Shown: positions 53,715 through 64,000, numbered from the stretch's first letter. The stretch: 64,000 bases of DNA from Roseovarius nubinhibens ISM (GCF_000152625.1 NZ_CH724156.1:194966-258965); one strand, 5' to 3'. Notes: generated by a model from the sequence alone, not told the origin. A program made the numbers and translations.

Positions 53715-54878
53715 TTACGCGCCCCGTGACGGCCCTGACGCCCCGGTTTCCGGCCGCGCCCCCGCCCCGCGCAGCAAAAGCGCCAGAATATCCGACCGGG
53801 TGAGAATGCCGCTCAGCCGCCCTGCCGCATCGGTGAGCAGCACGGATTGCACATCGCCCTCGGCCATCCGGTTGAGCACCCGCCCCACCGGCCAGTCCTG
53901 CGGCACCGAGACCGGCACCGGGCGCATGATCCGGCCCGCGTTGAGACGGCTCTGAAGCGCCGCTGGGCGCATCGGCCCCATGCCGCGCTGACGGGTCAGA
54001 CCGTCGATGAGATCGGCCTGCTGCACCAGCCCCTGCGCCACGCCATCCGCCCCCACCACCGGCAGGCTCTTGATGCCGTGGTCGCGCATCATCCGCGCCA
54101 CATCGCGCAGCCGCGCCTCGGGCGTCACCCGCAATGGAGTGCGCGTCATGATCTCGGCACAGCGCGTGCCGTCGAACCGGTGCTCGGCCGCCTCGCGTTC
54201 CGCCGCCGCGAGGATACGCCCGAGATCAGCCACCCCGAGGTTGGCGCTTTGGTGGAACTCGTCGAGCAGCGCCTCGAGCTCTTCAGTGCCAAGGCCCAGC
54301 CGGGGCTGCGCCTCCGCCGGCGCGCTCGCCGGTGGCGGTGGCAGGCGGAACGGGTAGACCCGGCCCGAGAAGCGGTGAAACACCACCCCGGCCAGCACCA
54401 ATATCGCGGTACTGAGCCCGATGGGCATCAGCACATAGAGCGGCCCTGCGCCAAGCGCCGCCTCGGGGGCCAGCACGGTCAAGAGCGCCACCGCGCCGCC
54501 CGGCGGGTGCAGCGAGCGTGTGAGCATCATCATGGCAATCGCGCCGCCCACGGCGAGCGCCGGTTGCCAGGGACCGGCGGGCGTGAGCCAGAGCACCACA
54601 AGCGCCAGCGCCGCCGAGATCATATTGCCGATGAGCGCCGACCAGGGCTGGGCCAGCGGCGCGTTGGGCACGCAAAAGACCAAAACCGCCGTCGCGCCGA
54701 GCGGCGCCACGAGGTAAAGCCCCGCCTCCGCAGGCCAGATCAGCACCATGAGCGCACAGGCCAAGAGCCCAAGCGCCGCGCCAAGGCTCGCCCGCCACAG
54801 ATCGCCGCGATGCGGCCAAGGCAGCGCCGGGCCAAAACCCGCCATCCGCTGCCGCAGCCGTTCCGTTCCTCGTTGCAT
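53715..54878 (-). CDS. HPP-family membrane protein with CBS domains
   Basis: A 387-residue protein. The N-terminal membrane half (about residues 20-190) has the HPP hallmark TRSLHPPGGAVAL, and the C-terminal half (about 240-375) holds two CBS domains (RCAEIMTRTPLRVTPEARLR and RIMRPVPVSVPQDWP). HPP proteins are linked to nitrite transport in plants and algae, and CBS pairs bind adenosine nucleotides. The function in bacteria is uncertain. The start was set at MQRGTER, because upstream frame is of poor quality. Confidence 0.82.
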   Translation of the reverse strand: MQRGTERLRQRMAGFGPALPWPHRGDLWRASLGAALGLLACALMVLIWPAEAGLYLVAPLGATAVLVFCVPNAPLAQPWSALIGNMISAALALVVLWLTPAGPWQPALAVGGAIAMMMLTRSLHPPGGAVALLTVLAPEAALGAGPLYVLMPIGLSTAILVLAGVVFHRFSGRVYPFRLPPPPASAPAEAQPRLGLGTEELEALLDEFHQSANLGVADLGRILAAAEREAAEHRFDGTRCAEIMTRTPLRVTPEARLRDVARMMRDHGIKSLPVVGADGVAQGLVQQADLIDGLTRQRGMGPMRPAALQSRLNAGRIMRPVPVSVPQDWPVGRVLNRMAEGDVQSVLLTDAAGRLSGILTRSDILALLLRGAGARPETGASGPSRGA

Positions 54879-55039
54879 CCGTCCTGTCCCTTTGCCCAAC
54901 GCCTTGGCCCCATCCCTAGGGCTGCCGCCAGATATGGGAACCATAGCCCCGCGGCAAAAGCCGAAACCTATCGCCTGCGACAGCATGGCACGCGGTCGCG
55001 GCCTCTTCCCCCGCGCGGCGGTGCAAGGCATAAGGAGGC

Positions 55040-55585
55040 ATGGACAGCCTCAACGATATCGCCTTTACCCATGCGCCCACCGGGCTTGTCGTGTTGGAAA
55101 ACCGGATCATCCGGCTGTGCAATCTGCAATTTGCCCGCACCTTCATCGGCACGCCCGCCGATTTCATCAACATCCCGCTGGCGCATTACTACCCCTCGAT
55201 CGAGGATTACCGCCGCATCGGCGAACGCAGCCTCGAGGCGATGCAGCGCACCGGGCGCTATAATGACGAACGGATCATGAAGCGCAGCGATGGCAGCCTG
55301 TTCTGGTGCCGGGTGCGCGGCCAGTCGGTGACCCCGGATGACCCGTTCCGGCGCGGCGTGTGGTCCTTTGCCGATCTGTCAGAGGAGCGGCCCATCGTGG
55401 CGCTCACCCAACGCGAGCGCGAGATCGCCATTCTCACCGCGCGCGGCATGACCTCCAAGGAGGTAGGGCTTGAACTGGGGCTGAGCTATCGCACGATCGA
55501 AGTGTACCGCGCCCGGCTCTTGAAGAAATTCAGCGCCCGCAATCTCGCCGAACTGGTCGCCAAGCTGAGCGGAATGCCGCATTAG
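55040..55585 (+). CDS. PAS-LuxR transcriptional regulator
   Basis: A 181-residue regulator. An N-terminal PAS-like sensory domain (about 1-110) is followed by a LuxR/FixJ-type helix-turn-helix (LTQREREIAILTARGMTSKE and LGLSYRTIEVYRARLL). No receiver domain is seen. It is divergent from the HPP-CBS gene. The ligand is unknown; a small molecule or flavin is possible. Confidence 0.85.
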   Translation: MDSLNDIAFTHAPTGLVVLENRIIRLCNLQFARTFIGTPADFINIPLAHYYPSIEDYRRIGERSLEAMQRTGRYNDERIMKRSDGSLFWCRVRGQSVTPDDPFRRGVWSFADLSEERPIVALTQREREIAILTARGMTSKEVGLELGLSYRTIEVYRARLLKKFSARNLAELVAKLSGMPH

Positions 55586-55805
55586 GCACAGGGCGCGGGC
55601 CATCGCGCCCTGGCCCGCAATCGGCAGCAAACTGCCCTTGCGTCAGCAAAATTCCCCGTCCCCCTCGCAATTGCCTGCCATTATTCCCAGTTTTACGCAT
55701 AGAACGGCGCTTTCATCGCTGTGCAGCTTGCCGTATAAGCGGCGAAAACAAAGCAAGAGCACCGGGCCGGGCCTCCCCCCGGCACCGAAACGGTCGAGGA
55801 ACCCG

Positions 55806-56312
55806 ATGGCAAAAAAAACACATGAAGACGATGTCGCGTTCATCAAGGCGCTGGCGGAACTGCTGAATGACAATGAGCTCACCGAGCTTCAGGTCAAACG
55901 CGAATATGGCGAAGCTGACAGCCTCAACGTGCGCGTGAGCCGCCGCCAAGACGTGGTCCATATGGCCGCCGCCCCGGCACCCGCCGCAGCCGCCGCCCCG
56001 GCCCCTGCCGCGCCCGCGCCGCATGCCCCCGGCGCGCCGGCCGCCTCCGAGGCCCCCGGCGAAGATCCCGCAAGCCATCCCGGCGCGGTCACCTCGCCGA
56101 TGGTCGGCACCGTCTATATGCAGGCCGAGCCCGGCTCGCCCTCTTTCGTCAAGGTTGGCGATCAGGTCGGCGAAGGCGACACGCTTCTCATCGTTGAGGC
56201 GATGAAGACCATGAACCACATCCCCGCGCCGCGCGCCGGCACGGTGAAACGCATCCTCGTCGAGGATGGCGCCGCGGTCGAATATGGCGCGCCGCTGATG
56301 ATCATCGAATAA
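55806..56312 (+). CDS. accB: biotin carboxyl carrier protein of acetyl-CoA carboxylase
   Basis: A 168-residue BCCP. The biotinylation site is Lys134 in VEAMKTMN, preceded by an Ala/Pro-rich flexible linker (about residues 54-90). It supplies carboxyl-biotin for malonyl-CoA formation. The start MAKKTHEDD is set by family length, since the upstream frame is unlike coding sequence. It is 10 bases before accC. Confidence 0.96.
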   Translation: MAKKTHEDDVAFIKALAELLNDNELTELQVKREYGEADSLNVRVSRRQDVVHMAAAPAPAAAAAPAPAAPAPHAPGAPAASEAPGEDPASHPGAVTSPMVGTVYMQAEPGSPSFVKVGDQVGEGDTLLIVEAMKTMNHIPAPRAGTVKRILVEDGAAVEYGAPLMIIE

Positions 56313-56322
56313 GGGGCGCCCC

Positions 56323-57672
56323 ATGTTCGATAAAATCCTGATCGCAAACCGGGGCGAGATTGCCCTCCGCGTGATCCGCGCCGCCCGTGAAATGGGCATC
56401 CGCACCGTGGCGGTGCATTCCACCGCCGACACCGATGCGATGCATGTGCGGATGGCGGACGAATCCGTCTGTATCGGCCCGCCGCCGGGCACCGACAGCT
56501 ATCTGTCGATCCCGTCGATCATCGCCGCCTGTGAAGTCACCGGCGCGCAGGCGATCCACCCGGGCTATGGCTTTCTCTCCGAGAATGCCAATTTCGTGCA
56601 GATCGTCGAGGATCACGACCTCACCTTTATCGGCCCCACCGCCGAGCATATCCGCATCATGGGCGACAAGATCACCGCCAAGGACACGATGAAGGATCTG
56701 GGCGTGCCCTGCGTGCCCGGCTCTGACGGCGGTGTGCCCGATGTCGAGAGCGCCAAGGCGCTCTGTGCCGAGATCGGCTATCCGGTGATCGTCAAGGCCA
56801 CCGCCGGTGGTGGCGGGCGCGGCATGAAGGTCGCGATGAGCGCGGCCGAGATCGAAAGCGCCTTCCGCACCGCGCGGACCGAGGCCAAGGCGGCCTTTGG
56901 CAATGACGAGGTCTATATCGAGAAATACCTGACCACGCCGCGCCATATCGAGATCCAGGTCTTTGGCGATGGCAAGGGCGGTGCGGTGCATCTCGGCGAG
57001 CGCGACTGTTCGCTGCAGCGCCGTCACCAGAAGGTGTTCGAGGAGGCCCCCGGCCCCTGCATCAGCCAGGAAGAGCGCGATCGCATCGGCAAGATCTGCG
57101 CCGATGCCGTGGCCCGGATCAACTATACCGGGGCCGGCACGATCGAGTTCCTCTACGAGAAGGGCGAGTTCTATTTCATCGAGATGAACACCCGTCTGCA
57201 GGTGGAACACCCGGTGACCGAGGCCATCTTTGGCGTCGATCTCGTGCGCGAACAGATCCGCGTGGCCTCGGGCCTGCCGATGTCCTTCACGCAAGACGAT
57301 CTCACCATCAACGGTCATTCCATCGAGGTCCGTATCAACGCCGAGAAACTGCCGGAATTCTCGCCCCGTCCGGGCCGGATCACGCAGTTTCACGCCCCCG
57401 GCGGGCTTGGCGTGCGAATGGATAGCGCGCTCTATGACGGCTATAACATCCCGCCCTATTACGACAGCCTGATCGCCAAGCTGATCGTGCATGGGCGCGA
57501 CCGTCCCGAGGCGCTGGCGCGTCTGCACCGGGCGCTGGGCGAGCTCATCGTGGATGGGGTCGAAACCACTGTGCCGCTGTTTCATGCGCTGCTCGAGGAA
57601 GAGGCCGTGCTCACCGGCGAATATAACATTCACTGGCTGGAAAAATGGCTGGAGACCGATCCCCTGACCTGA
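56323..57672 (+). CDS. accC: biotin carboxylase of acetyl-CoA carboxylase
   Basis: A 449-residue ATP-grasp carboxylase. [20 protein letters not shown] is the opening, [13 protein letters not shown] the ATP loop, and [13 protein letters not shown] a catalytic segment. With BCCP it makes the biotin carboxylase half-reaction of fatty-acid synthesis. Confidence 0.98.
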   Translation: MFDKILIANRGEIALRVIRAAREMGIRTVAVHSTADTDAMHVRMADESVCIGPPPGTDSYLSIPSIIAACEVTGAQAIHPGYGFLSENANFVQIVEDHDLTFIGPTAEHIRIMGDKITAKDTMKDLGVPCVPGSDGGVPDVESAKALCAEIGYPVIVKATAGGGGRGMKVAMSAAEIESAFRTARTEAKAAFGNDEVYIEKYLTTPRHIEIQVFGDGKGGAVHLGERDCSLQRRHQKVFEEAPGPCISQEERDRIGKICADAVARINYTGAGTIEFLYEKGEFYFIEMNTRLQVEHPVTEAIFGVDLVREQIRVASGLPMSFTQDDLTINGHSIEVRINAEKLPEFSPRPGRITQFHAPGGLGVRMDSALYDGYNIPPYYDSLIAKLIVHGRDRPEALARLHRALGELIVDGVETTVPLFHALLEEEAVLTGEYNIHWLEKWLETDPLT

Positions 57673-57678
57673 ACCTGT

Positions 57679-57705
57679 CCCTCGCGCCCCATAAGGGCGC
57701 GGGGG
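57679..57705 (+). other. stem-loop between accC and aat
   Basis: An approximately 11-pair GC stem (core CGCGCCC/GGGCGCG, one G-T pair) begins six bases after the accC stop and has a four- to five-base loop. There is no T-run, so it may stabilise the accBC message or reduce readthrough into aat. Confidence 0.5.
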
Positions 57706-57721
57706 CCAACCGGGGCAGCGC

Positions 57722-58369
57722 ATGAGCACCGAGCCTGCGCTGTCACCGGCGCTTATTCTGCGGGCCTATGCCAATGGCATCTTTCCGATGGCCGAGACCC
57801 GCGACGACCCGGAAATATTCTGGGTCGATCCCCGCGAACGCGGGATTTTCCCCATCGATGGCTTTCACGTCTCGCGCAGCATGGCCCGCCGCGTGCGCCG
57901 CGCCGAGTATCGCGCCACGCTCAATCAGGATTTCGCGGCGGTGGTCGATGGCTGTGCGGCGCGGGAAAACACCTGGATCAACGACACGATCCGGGGGCTC
58001 TATATCGAGCTGCACAATATGGGCCATGCCCATAGTCTCGAGATTTACGAGGGCGATGTGCTGGCCGGTGGGGTCTATGGGGTGAGCCTCGGCGCGGCCT
58101 TCTTTGGCGAATCGATGTTCTCGACCCGCACGGATGGCTCAAAGCGGGCGCTGCTGCATCTCATCGACCATCTGCGGCGCTGTGGCTTTCACCTCTTTGA
58201 CACGCAGTTCCTCACCGATCATCTGGCGAGCCTCGGGGCCAAGGAAATCAGCCGATCCGACTATCGCAGCCGTCTCGCCTCTGCCCTGCAAATGCCCGGA
58301 AATATTTGGAAAGTCCCGCTAGACCGCGATCACGACGCGGTTTTGCAGCGCATGACCCAGACGTCGTAA
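57722..58369 (+). CDS. aat: leucyl/phenylalanyl-tRNA-protein transferase
   Basis: A 215-residue Aat enzyme, which adds Leu or Phe to N-terminal Arg or Lys to mark proteins for ClpAPS degradation. AYANGIFPMAE, ENTWINDTIRGLY and YGVSLGAAFFGESMFS are family signatures. Its 3' end overlaps the convergent DUF2155 gene by 40 bases. Confidence 0.95.
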   Translation: MSTEPALSPALILRAYANGIFPMAETRDDPEIFWVDPRERGIFPIDGFHVSRSMARRVRRAEYRATLNQDFAAVVDGCAARENTWINDTIRGLYIELHNMGHAHSLEIYEGDVLAGGVYGVSLGAAFFGESMFSTRTDGSKRALLHLIDHLRRCGFHLFDTQFLTDHLASLGAKEISRSDYRSRLASALQMPGNIWKVPLDRDHDAVLQRMTQTS

Positions 58370-58722
58370 CGCGGGTGGTCGAGCGCGCTCAGCGCCGGCG
58401 ATGAGGCGATCATCCAGCCGGAAAACTGCGGCTGGGTCTGGCCGTCTTCCTGGATCGTCAGAAAGGCATAGGCATCGCCCGCCGGGTCGCCCTCGGGAAA
58501 GCGGCATTCGCCGAGATTGATCGTCAGACGGCCAAAGCGCGCGCTGCTGGCATTGCCGAGCTCGAGATCGGTGACGCTGCCATTGACCTTGTCGAGGGCG
58601 CGCAGAATGGCGCCCTGCCCCAGCGAGGCCGCTTCCTGCGCGGCGCTCACACCGGGGGTCGCCCCGGTCCAGAGCCCGGTGGTCACCCCGGCCAGCAGAA
58701 GTGCGGCCAGCGGGCGCATCAC
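58330..58722 (-). CDS. DUF2155 family secreted protein
   Basis: A 130-residue protein with a signal peptide (about residues 1-28) and a DUF2155 domain (DKVNGSVTDLELGNASSARF and AFLTIQEDGQTQPQFSGWM). Its function is unknown. It overlaps the MlaD-type gene by four bases (ATGA). Its 3' end runs 40 bases into the aat coding region on the other strand. Confidence 0.85.
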   Translation of the reverse strand: MMRPLAALLLAGVTTGLWTGATPGVSAAQEAASLGQGAILRALDKVNGSVTDLELGNASSARFGRLTINLGECRFPEGDPAGDAYAFLTIQEDGQTQPQFSGWMIASSPALSALDHPRYDVWVMRCKTAS

Positions 58723-59174
58723 TTGTCACCCTCGTTGTCGCCCGCGACGAATTTCATCAGGAGCGAGATCAAGCTCACCGAGCCTTGGGTAAACTCGACC
58801 GTATCGCCGGGCTCGAACGCGAAGGGCGAGCCGCCGGGCAGGATTTCGACGAAATTGCCGCCCAAGAGCCCCTCGGAAGCGATGGAGACGGCGCTGTCAT
58901 CGGGCAGCTCGATGCCTTCTTGCACGGTAAAGGTGGCGCGCGCGCGGAAGGTTTCGGGATCGAGGGTGAGCTCGGTCACCCGGCCCACCTTGACGCCCGC
59001 CATGCGCACATCGGTGCCGAGATCGACCCCATCCGCCGAGCGGAAAGAGGCGTGCAGCGGATAGCCCTGCGAGGTGCTGGCAAAGCCGGTGAGCTGGCCC
59101 GCATAGACCAGAAAGCCCACCGCCGCCGCGAGCACGATGCCGCCAACGGCCACTTCTGTCTTGTTCTCGGACAT
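58719..59174 (-). CDS. MlaD-family outer-membrane lipid transport protein
   Basis: A 151-residue MCE-domain protein of the MlaD type. One N-terminal membrane anchor (VAVGGIVLAAAVGFLVYA) leads into the MCE fold (YPLHASFRSADGVDLGTDVR, MAGVKVGRVTELTLD). It is expected to act in phospholipid trafficking. The start at MSENKTEV is right after the NDUFA12 gene. No mlaE or mlaF is adjacent, so the ATPase must be elsewhere. Confidence 0.92.
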   Translation of the reverse strand: MSENKTEVAVGGIVLAAAVGFLVYAGQLTGFASTSQGYPLHASFRSADGVDLGTDVRMAGVKVGRVTELTLDPETFRARATFTVQEGIELPDDSAVSIASEGLLGGNFVEILPGGSPFAFEPGDTVEFTQGSVSLISLLMKFVAGDNEGDK

Positions 59175-59178
59175 CTGT

Positions 59179-59562
59179 TTACTCCGGGCTCCAGGCCTCG
59201 TAATCGCTCCGCTCGACCGGCTGCGGACGGCGGATCGACCCGGCGGGCGCATAGGCCAGCGCGGTGCCGGTCAGGTTTTCCTGATGCGGCTTTTCCCAGG
59301 TCTTATGGGGCAGCGGCCGGTCGGTCGGCGGCGTGTCGAACGTGTGATGCAGCCAGCCATGCCAATCGGGGCTGACCCGGCTCGCCTCGGCCTCGCCGTT
59401 GAACATGACCCAGCGGCGGGTGTTGTCGCGGTTGCGATAGAACACGTTGCCCTGTTCGTCCTCGCCCACCTTGACGCCGCGGCGCCAGGTAAAGAATTGC
59501 GTGTTGAGCGTGCTGCCATGCCACCATGTGGCGGCGCGAAGTAGCGTCTTGAGAATGCCCAT
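59179..59562 (-). CDS. NDUFA12-type NADH:ubiquinone oxidoreductase accessory protein
   Basis: A 127-residue member of the NDUFA12/17.2-kDa family, an accessory subunit of complex I found in mitochondria and alphaproteobacteria. Its markers are [33 protein letters not shown] and [20 protein letters not shown]. The start is set at the family N terminus. It is first in a run with mlaD and DUF2155 genes, four bases before mlaD. Confidence 0.93.
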   Translation of the reverse strand: MGILKTLLRAATWWHGSTLNTQFFTWRRGVKVGEDEQGNVFYRNRDNTRRWVMFNGEAEASRVSPDWHGWLHHTFDTPPTDRPLPHKTWEKPHQENLTGTALAYAPAGSIRRPQPVERSDYEAWSPE

Positions 59563-59692
59563 AGGGTCCTCCGGAATCCGTTGCCCCAGATATGGCCCAT
59601 CGGCGGCCAAAGGTCCAGTACCCCAAGGCCGATAGGCGGCGTCTCGGGCGGTCTCTTGCACGGGGACAGGCGGCGGATGAGCGGCGCAACGG

Positions 59693-59723
59693 AAAACGGG
59701 CGCCGGGGAGGTCCCGACGCCCG
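59693..59723 (-). terminator. Rho-independent terminator of clpX
   Basis: A GC stem (CGGGCG/CGCCCG outer, CGGG/CCCG inner, one mismatch) is followed on the minus strand by TTTTCC, 30 bases past the clpX stop. Confidence 0.72.
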
Positions 59724-59753
59724 CGTCTGTCATGGGTCAAAGGCGGCTGTGGA

Positions 59754-61019
<1,266 letters not shown>

Positions 61020-61132
61020 ATTTTACCTTTCGGGCATTCATCGGGTTGAATGCGGGGCCATGACGAAATGTGGTTCACAGCTTACGGCAGGTGCCGAGGT
61101 GCCACAATCCGAAAATCGCCCCGCAGGCAGTC

Positions 61133-61768
61133 TTACGCCTTGTCGTCCTCGTCCGCCTTGCCACGGCTCTCGACGATCTCGTCGATGAGGCCCCAGGACT
61201 TGGCTTCTTCGGGCGACATGAAATTATCACGCTCCAGCGCCTCTTCGACCTTTTTGAGGGTCTGGCCGGTGTGTTTCACATAGATCTCGTTGAGCCGCCG
61301 CTTGAGCTTGAGCGTCTCTTCGGCGTGAATCATGATGTCGGTCGCCTGACCCTGATACCCGCCCGAGGGCTGGTGCACCATGATCCGGCTGTTGGGCAGC
61401 GAGTAGCGCATGCCCTTGGCACCGGCGGTGAGCAGCAAGGAGCCCATCGAGGCCGCCTGCCCGATCACCAAGGTCGAGACCGCCGGGCGGATGTATTGCA
61501 TCGTGTCATAGATCGACAGGCCCGAGGTCACGACACCGCCGGGGCTGTTGATATACATCGAGATTTCCTTCGACGGGTTCTCCGCCTCGAGGTGCAGAAG
61601 CTGCGCCACGACGAGGCTCGACATGCCGTCATGCACCGGCCCGTTGAGGAAAATGATCCGCTCCTTGAGCAGGCGGGAAAAGATGTCATAGGCGCGTTCG
61701 CCACGGCTTGTCTGCTCGACCACCATGGGCACGAGCGTGTTCATATACGTCTCAAGAGGGTCTTTCAT
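61133..61768 (-). CDS. clpP: ATP-dependent Clp protease proteolytic subunit ClpP
   Basis: A 211-residue serine protease that forms a double heptameric chamber. The catalytic Ser107 is in [11 protein letters not shown], His132 in [10 protein letters not shown], and the third-residue Asp is downstream in the family position. It is upstream of clpX in the same direction, the usual order. Confidence 0.98.
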   Translation of the reverse strand: MKDPLETYMNTLVPMVVEQTSRGERAYDIFSRLLKERIIFLNGPVHDGMSSLVVAQLLHLEAENPSKEISMYINSPGGVVTSGLSIYDTMQYIRPAVSTLVIGQAASMGSLLLTAGAKGMRYSLPNSRIMVHQPSGGYQGQATDIMIHAEETLKLKRRLNEIYVKHTGQTLKKVEEALERDNFMSPEEAKSWGLIDEIVESRGKADEDDKA

Positions 61769-61876
61769 AATCGCCTGCCTGCTGAAGTTTCTTCGAACGA
61801 TAGGTCCGATGTCCTAAGGGAGTCTTATTATCGCGCCCCCGGCGCTGCAAGGGAGGCGGGTAAAATTAGCGCGGGC

Positions 61877-63541
61877 TCACCCCGGTTTCACCGCCGTGGC
61901 CAGCCGCGCGGCGCGCCGCCCGCGCTCTTCGCGCCCGATCGACCGGCACAGGATCAGCACCGGGATGAGCCCGAAAGCCATGAGCGCCAGCGACGGCACC
62001 GCCGCCTCGTTGAGCCGCTCGTCCGAGGCCAGCCGATGCGCCTGCACCGCCAGCGTCTGAAAGTTGAACGGATGCAGGATGAGCGTCGCGGGCAATTCCT
62101 TCATCACATCGACAAAGACGATGAGCAGCGCGGTCAGCACCGAAGAGCGCGCCACCGGCAGATGCACCCGCCACAAAAGGCGCGGCCCCGACTGGCCGAG
62201 CGACCGGCCGATGGCGTCGAAATGCGCCGGCACCGTGGCCATGCCGCTGTCATAGGCATTGAGCGCCGCCGCCATGAACCGCGCCATATAGGCCAGCACC
62301 ATGAGCCAGACCGACCCGGTGATCAAAAGCCCGGTGGAAATGCCGAACCAGCCCTCCATCGCCGCATCAATCGCGTTGTCGAGCGCCGCAAAGGGCACCA
62401 TGAGCCCGACGGCAATCACGCCCCCCGGCACCGCATAGCCAAGCCCCGCGCCAAGCACCATCGCCCGCGCCCCGCGTCCCGGCCGCATCCGCGCGTGAAA
62501 GCCGATGACCACCGCGCCGAGCACCGTCAGAACCGAGGCCAGCGCCGCCAGCGTCACCGAATTGCTCATCAGCGCGGCGTAGCGCGCGCTGAGGATGTTC
62601 TGCCCCGAATCCACCGCCATGGAGCCGAGCATCACCAGCGGGATCACAAAGCCAAAGACCACCGGCACCGCGCAGAGCGCCGTCACCAGCCAGCCTGGCC
62701 CGCCCCGCAGCCGGGGCTTTTCCACCGTCTCGAACCGCGCGCCGCGCCCGGCGGTGCGGATGCGGCCCCGCTGCACCCGCTCCAGCCCCGCCACCAAGAG
62801 CGCAAAGCCCAGAAGGCAGAGCGCCAGCTGCGCCGCCGCGCCCCGGTCGCCAAGGCTGAACCACGATTGGTAAATCCCGGTGGCAAAGGTATCGACATTG
62901 AAAAACGCCACCGTGCCGTAATCGGCGATGGTCTCCATCACCGCCAGAAGCGCGCCGCCGACAATCGCCGGGCGCGCCATCGGCAGCGCCACCCGCCAAA
63001 AGGCGGTGAGCGGCGTATGCCCGAGCGTCCGCGCCACCAGATAGGCGTTCGAGCTTTGCTGTCGAAACGACGCCCGCGCCAGCAGATAGACATAAGGATA
63101 AAGCACAAAGATGAGCATCGCCGCCGCGCCGCCCATGCTGCGGATCTCGGGGAACCAATAGTCGCGCGGGCCCCAGCCGGTCACATCGCGCAGAAGGCTT
63201 TGCACCGGGCCGGAATGATCGAGGAACGAAGTATAGGCATAGGCCAGCACATAGGCCGGAAAGGCCAGCGGCAGCGCCAGCGCCACTTCGAGCGTGCGGC
63301 TAAACGGAAAGCGATAGACCGTCACCAGCCAGGCCGCCCCCGTGCCGATTGCAGCCGTCGCCGTGCCGACAATCGCCACCAGCAACAGCGTGGTGCCCGC
63401 AAAGCGCGGCAAGACCGGGGCCAGAACATTGCGCCAGGTGTCGAGATCGCCGGTCAACGCCGCCAGCGCCGCCGCCACGATGGGCGCGACACAGAGCAGG
63501 GCCACGAGCCAGGCCAGGCGGTGCAACAGGCGGTCTATCAT
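61877..63541 (-). CDS. iron(III) ABC transporter permease, fused two-domain (FbpB/SfuB-type)
   Basis: A 554-residue membrane protein with two tandem binding-protein-dependent permease domains (about 12 helices). The EAA-like loops are near ARTLGHTPLTAFWRVALPMA and DAIGRSLGQSGPRLLWRVHL. This fused layout is characteristic of FbpB/SfuB ferric iron importers. It is divergent from a short CDS start that looks like a secreted binding protein. Confidence 0.85.
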   Translation of the reverse strand: MIDRLLHRLAWLVALLCVAPIVAAALAALTGDLDTWRNVLAPVLPRFAGTTLLLVAIVGTATAAIGTGAAWLVTVYRFPFSRTLEVALALPLAFPAYVLAYAYTSFLDHSGPVQSLLRDVTGWGPRDYWFPEIRSMGGAAAMLIFVLYPYVYLLARASFRQQSSNAYLVARTLGHTPLTAFWRVALPMARPAIVGGALLAVMETIADYGTVAFFNVDTFATGIYQSWFSLGDRGAAAQLALCLLGFALLVAGLERVQRGRIRTAGRGARFETVEKPRLRGGPGWLVTALCAVPVVFGFVIPLVMLGSMAVDSGQNILSARYAALMSNSVTLAALASVLTVLGAVVIGFHARMRPGRGARAMVLGAGLGYAVPGGVIAVGLMVPFAALDNAIDAAMEGWFGISTGLLITGSVWLMVLAYMARFMAAALNAYDSGMATVPAHFDAIGRSLGQSGPRLLWRVHLPVARSSVLTALLIVFVDVMKELPATLILHPFNFQTLAVQAHRLASDERLNEAAVPSLALMAFGLIPVLILCRSIGREERGRRAARLATAVKPG

Positions 63542-63759
63542 CTGATCCTTGATCCGCTGTGGGGTCCGCCCGCGGGTCCGGGCGGCGATATCCGAGGTTT
63601 TCGATCAGTATTGCCCAAGCGCGGCGCCGTCAATCAATGCGCCGGGCGGATGCGGGACCTCTGCCCGCCGCCCCAGCGCTCCCCCGGCCCTGCCTTGACC
63701 CAATCCGGGCCTGATTCTCCGCCCCGCGCCCACAACCCTGACCCGCCGGAACCCCCATG

Positions 63760-63780
63760 TATTTCGCGTCACACGAAATA
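63760..63780. promoter_or_regulatory. perfect dyad, operator candidate in iron-permease divergent gap
   Basis: TATTTCG-N7-CGAAATA is a perfect seven-base-arm inverted repeat in the 422-base gap 63542-63963 between the Fbp permease and the next gene. It does not match the TGA-N9-TCA iron box seen at 7391. The rest of the gap is GC-rich on the left and AT-richer on the right and shows nothing else I can support. Confidence 0.45.
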
Positions 63781-63963
63781 TTCGCCAAAGCACGCAAGCC
63801 CTTGGCAACGCAAGATTTCAACCAAATGGTTAAAAATGACGTGAAGTTACCCACCCGTCGCAAGCCTTTACAGCAGACATAATTCGCGCCAGTTTTGCCC
63901 GCATGACAGGTGTGCGCGTCAAAAATTTCGCGCGGGAGGCACCGTCAATTCAGGGAGACTCTC

Positions 63964-64000
63964 ATGAAAACCATTCGTAATCTTGCCACTGCCACGGCCA
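63964..64000 (+). CDS. start of a secreted protein gene, probably iron-binding protein (partial)
   Basis: Only the first 12 codons are in the window: an ATG followed by MKTIRNLATATA, which looks like a signal peptide start. GGGAG lies 11 bases upstream. As it diverges from an Fbp-type permease, the most likely product is the iron(III) substrate-binding protein (FbpA/FutA type), but the coding region is cut off. Confidence 0.5.
   Translation, partial: MKTIRNLATATA

Noticed and set aside
57679-57705. Terminator after accC
   Set aside because: A strong hairpin without a T-run; kept only as a stem-loop.
61070-63844. A 924-codon plus-strand open frame
   Set aside because: It runs antisense to clpP and the iron permease, is composed of His/Arg/Pro-rich low-complexity sequence, and has no ribosome site.

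Overview
The window is a gene-dense, high-GC alphaproteobacterial chromosome segment, most likely from the Rhodobacteraceae (Roseobacter group). The evidence is the infA-maf-RNase E/G-yacG block, a GapR-type DUF2312 protein, an NDUFA12-like complex I protein next to an MlaD protein and DUF2155, a ScfR-type regulator, a TRAP transporter, a Tat-exported SoxC-like molybdoenzyme, and a TGA-N9-TCA iron operator. Most of the window is ordinary core chromosome. One short, visibly AT-richer accessory stretch (about 18.2-20.4 kb) lies beside a tRNA-Phe gene. No insertion sequence, CRISPR array or prophage was seen.

Layout. 0-6.2 kb: an APC-family permease encoded tightly with three very small membrane proteins, then a separate unit of an LLM-type flavin monooxygenase plus an AA_synth (DUF1185) protein, with a divergent LysR regulator. 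6.2-8.8 kb: hemP-bfd-bfr behind an iron box, divergent from an ECF sigma/anti-sigma pair. 8.8-11 kb: SoxC/SorA-like dehydrogenase and its diheme cytochrome c. 11.2-18.2 kb: a catabolic operon of a TRAP transporter, a three-subunit HcnABC/OoxAB-like flavin/iron-sulfur dehydrogenase and a RidA deaminase, with a divergent LysR regulator and a tandem operator-like repeat. 18.2-20.5 kb: DarTG toxin-antitoxin, a C-terminal gene remnant and tRNA-Phe. 20.6-24.3 kb: yacG, RNase E/G, maf, infA, an amidohydrolase and a RelE/ParE-DinJ toxin-antitoxin pair. 24.3-24.6 kb: a possible structured small RNA ending at a strong terminator.

24.6-32.3 kb: an ABC exporter, mltG, fabF, an unusual HisA-like protein, acpP, fabG and fabD. 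32.4-34.3 kb: a cytochrome b561-YceI fusion and a separate periplasmic YceI. 35.3-36.9 kb: rpsF-rpsR-rplI and gapR. 37-40 kb: a crotonase/FadB-like protein that lacks its NAD-binding domain, and a FliM/FliN-like protein. 40.2-52.5 kb: a likely carbon-uptake locus made of a response regulator, a small membrane protein, a symporter-histidine kinase, a ScfR-type regulator, a five-gene branched-chain-amino-acid-type ABC importer and acetyl-CoA synthetase. 52.6-64 kb: a DMT exporter, HPP-CBS protein, PAS-LuxR regulator, accBC, aat, DUF2155-MlaD-NDUFA12, clpX, clpP, an Fbp-type iron permease and the start of a divergent secreted protein gene.

How the parts fit together. The window holds four transport-plus-metabolism modules (APC/LLM, TRAP/oxidase/RidA, ABC/Acs, Fbp iron uptake), each with a regulator or an operator-like site nearby. 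Around them lie fatty-acid synthesis, protein quality control and translation genes. The best candidates for undescribed biology are the permease with three mini-membrane partners, the TRAP-dehydrogenase-RidA pathway, the HisA-like gene inside the fab cluster, the Rossmann-less FadB-like protein and the unassigned RNA at 24.4-24.5 kb.
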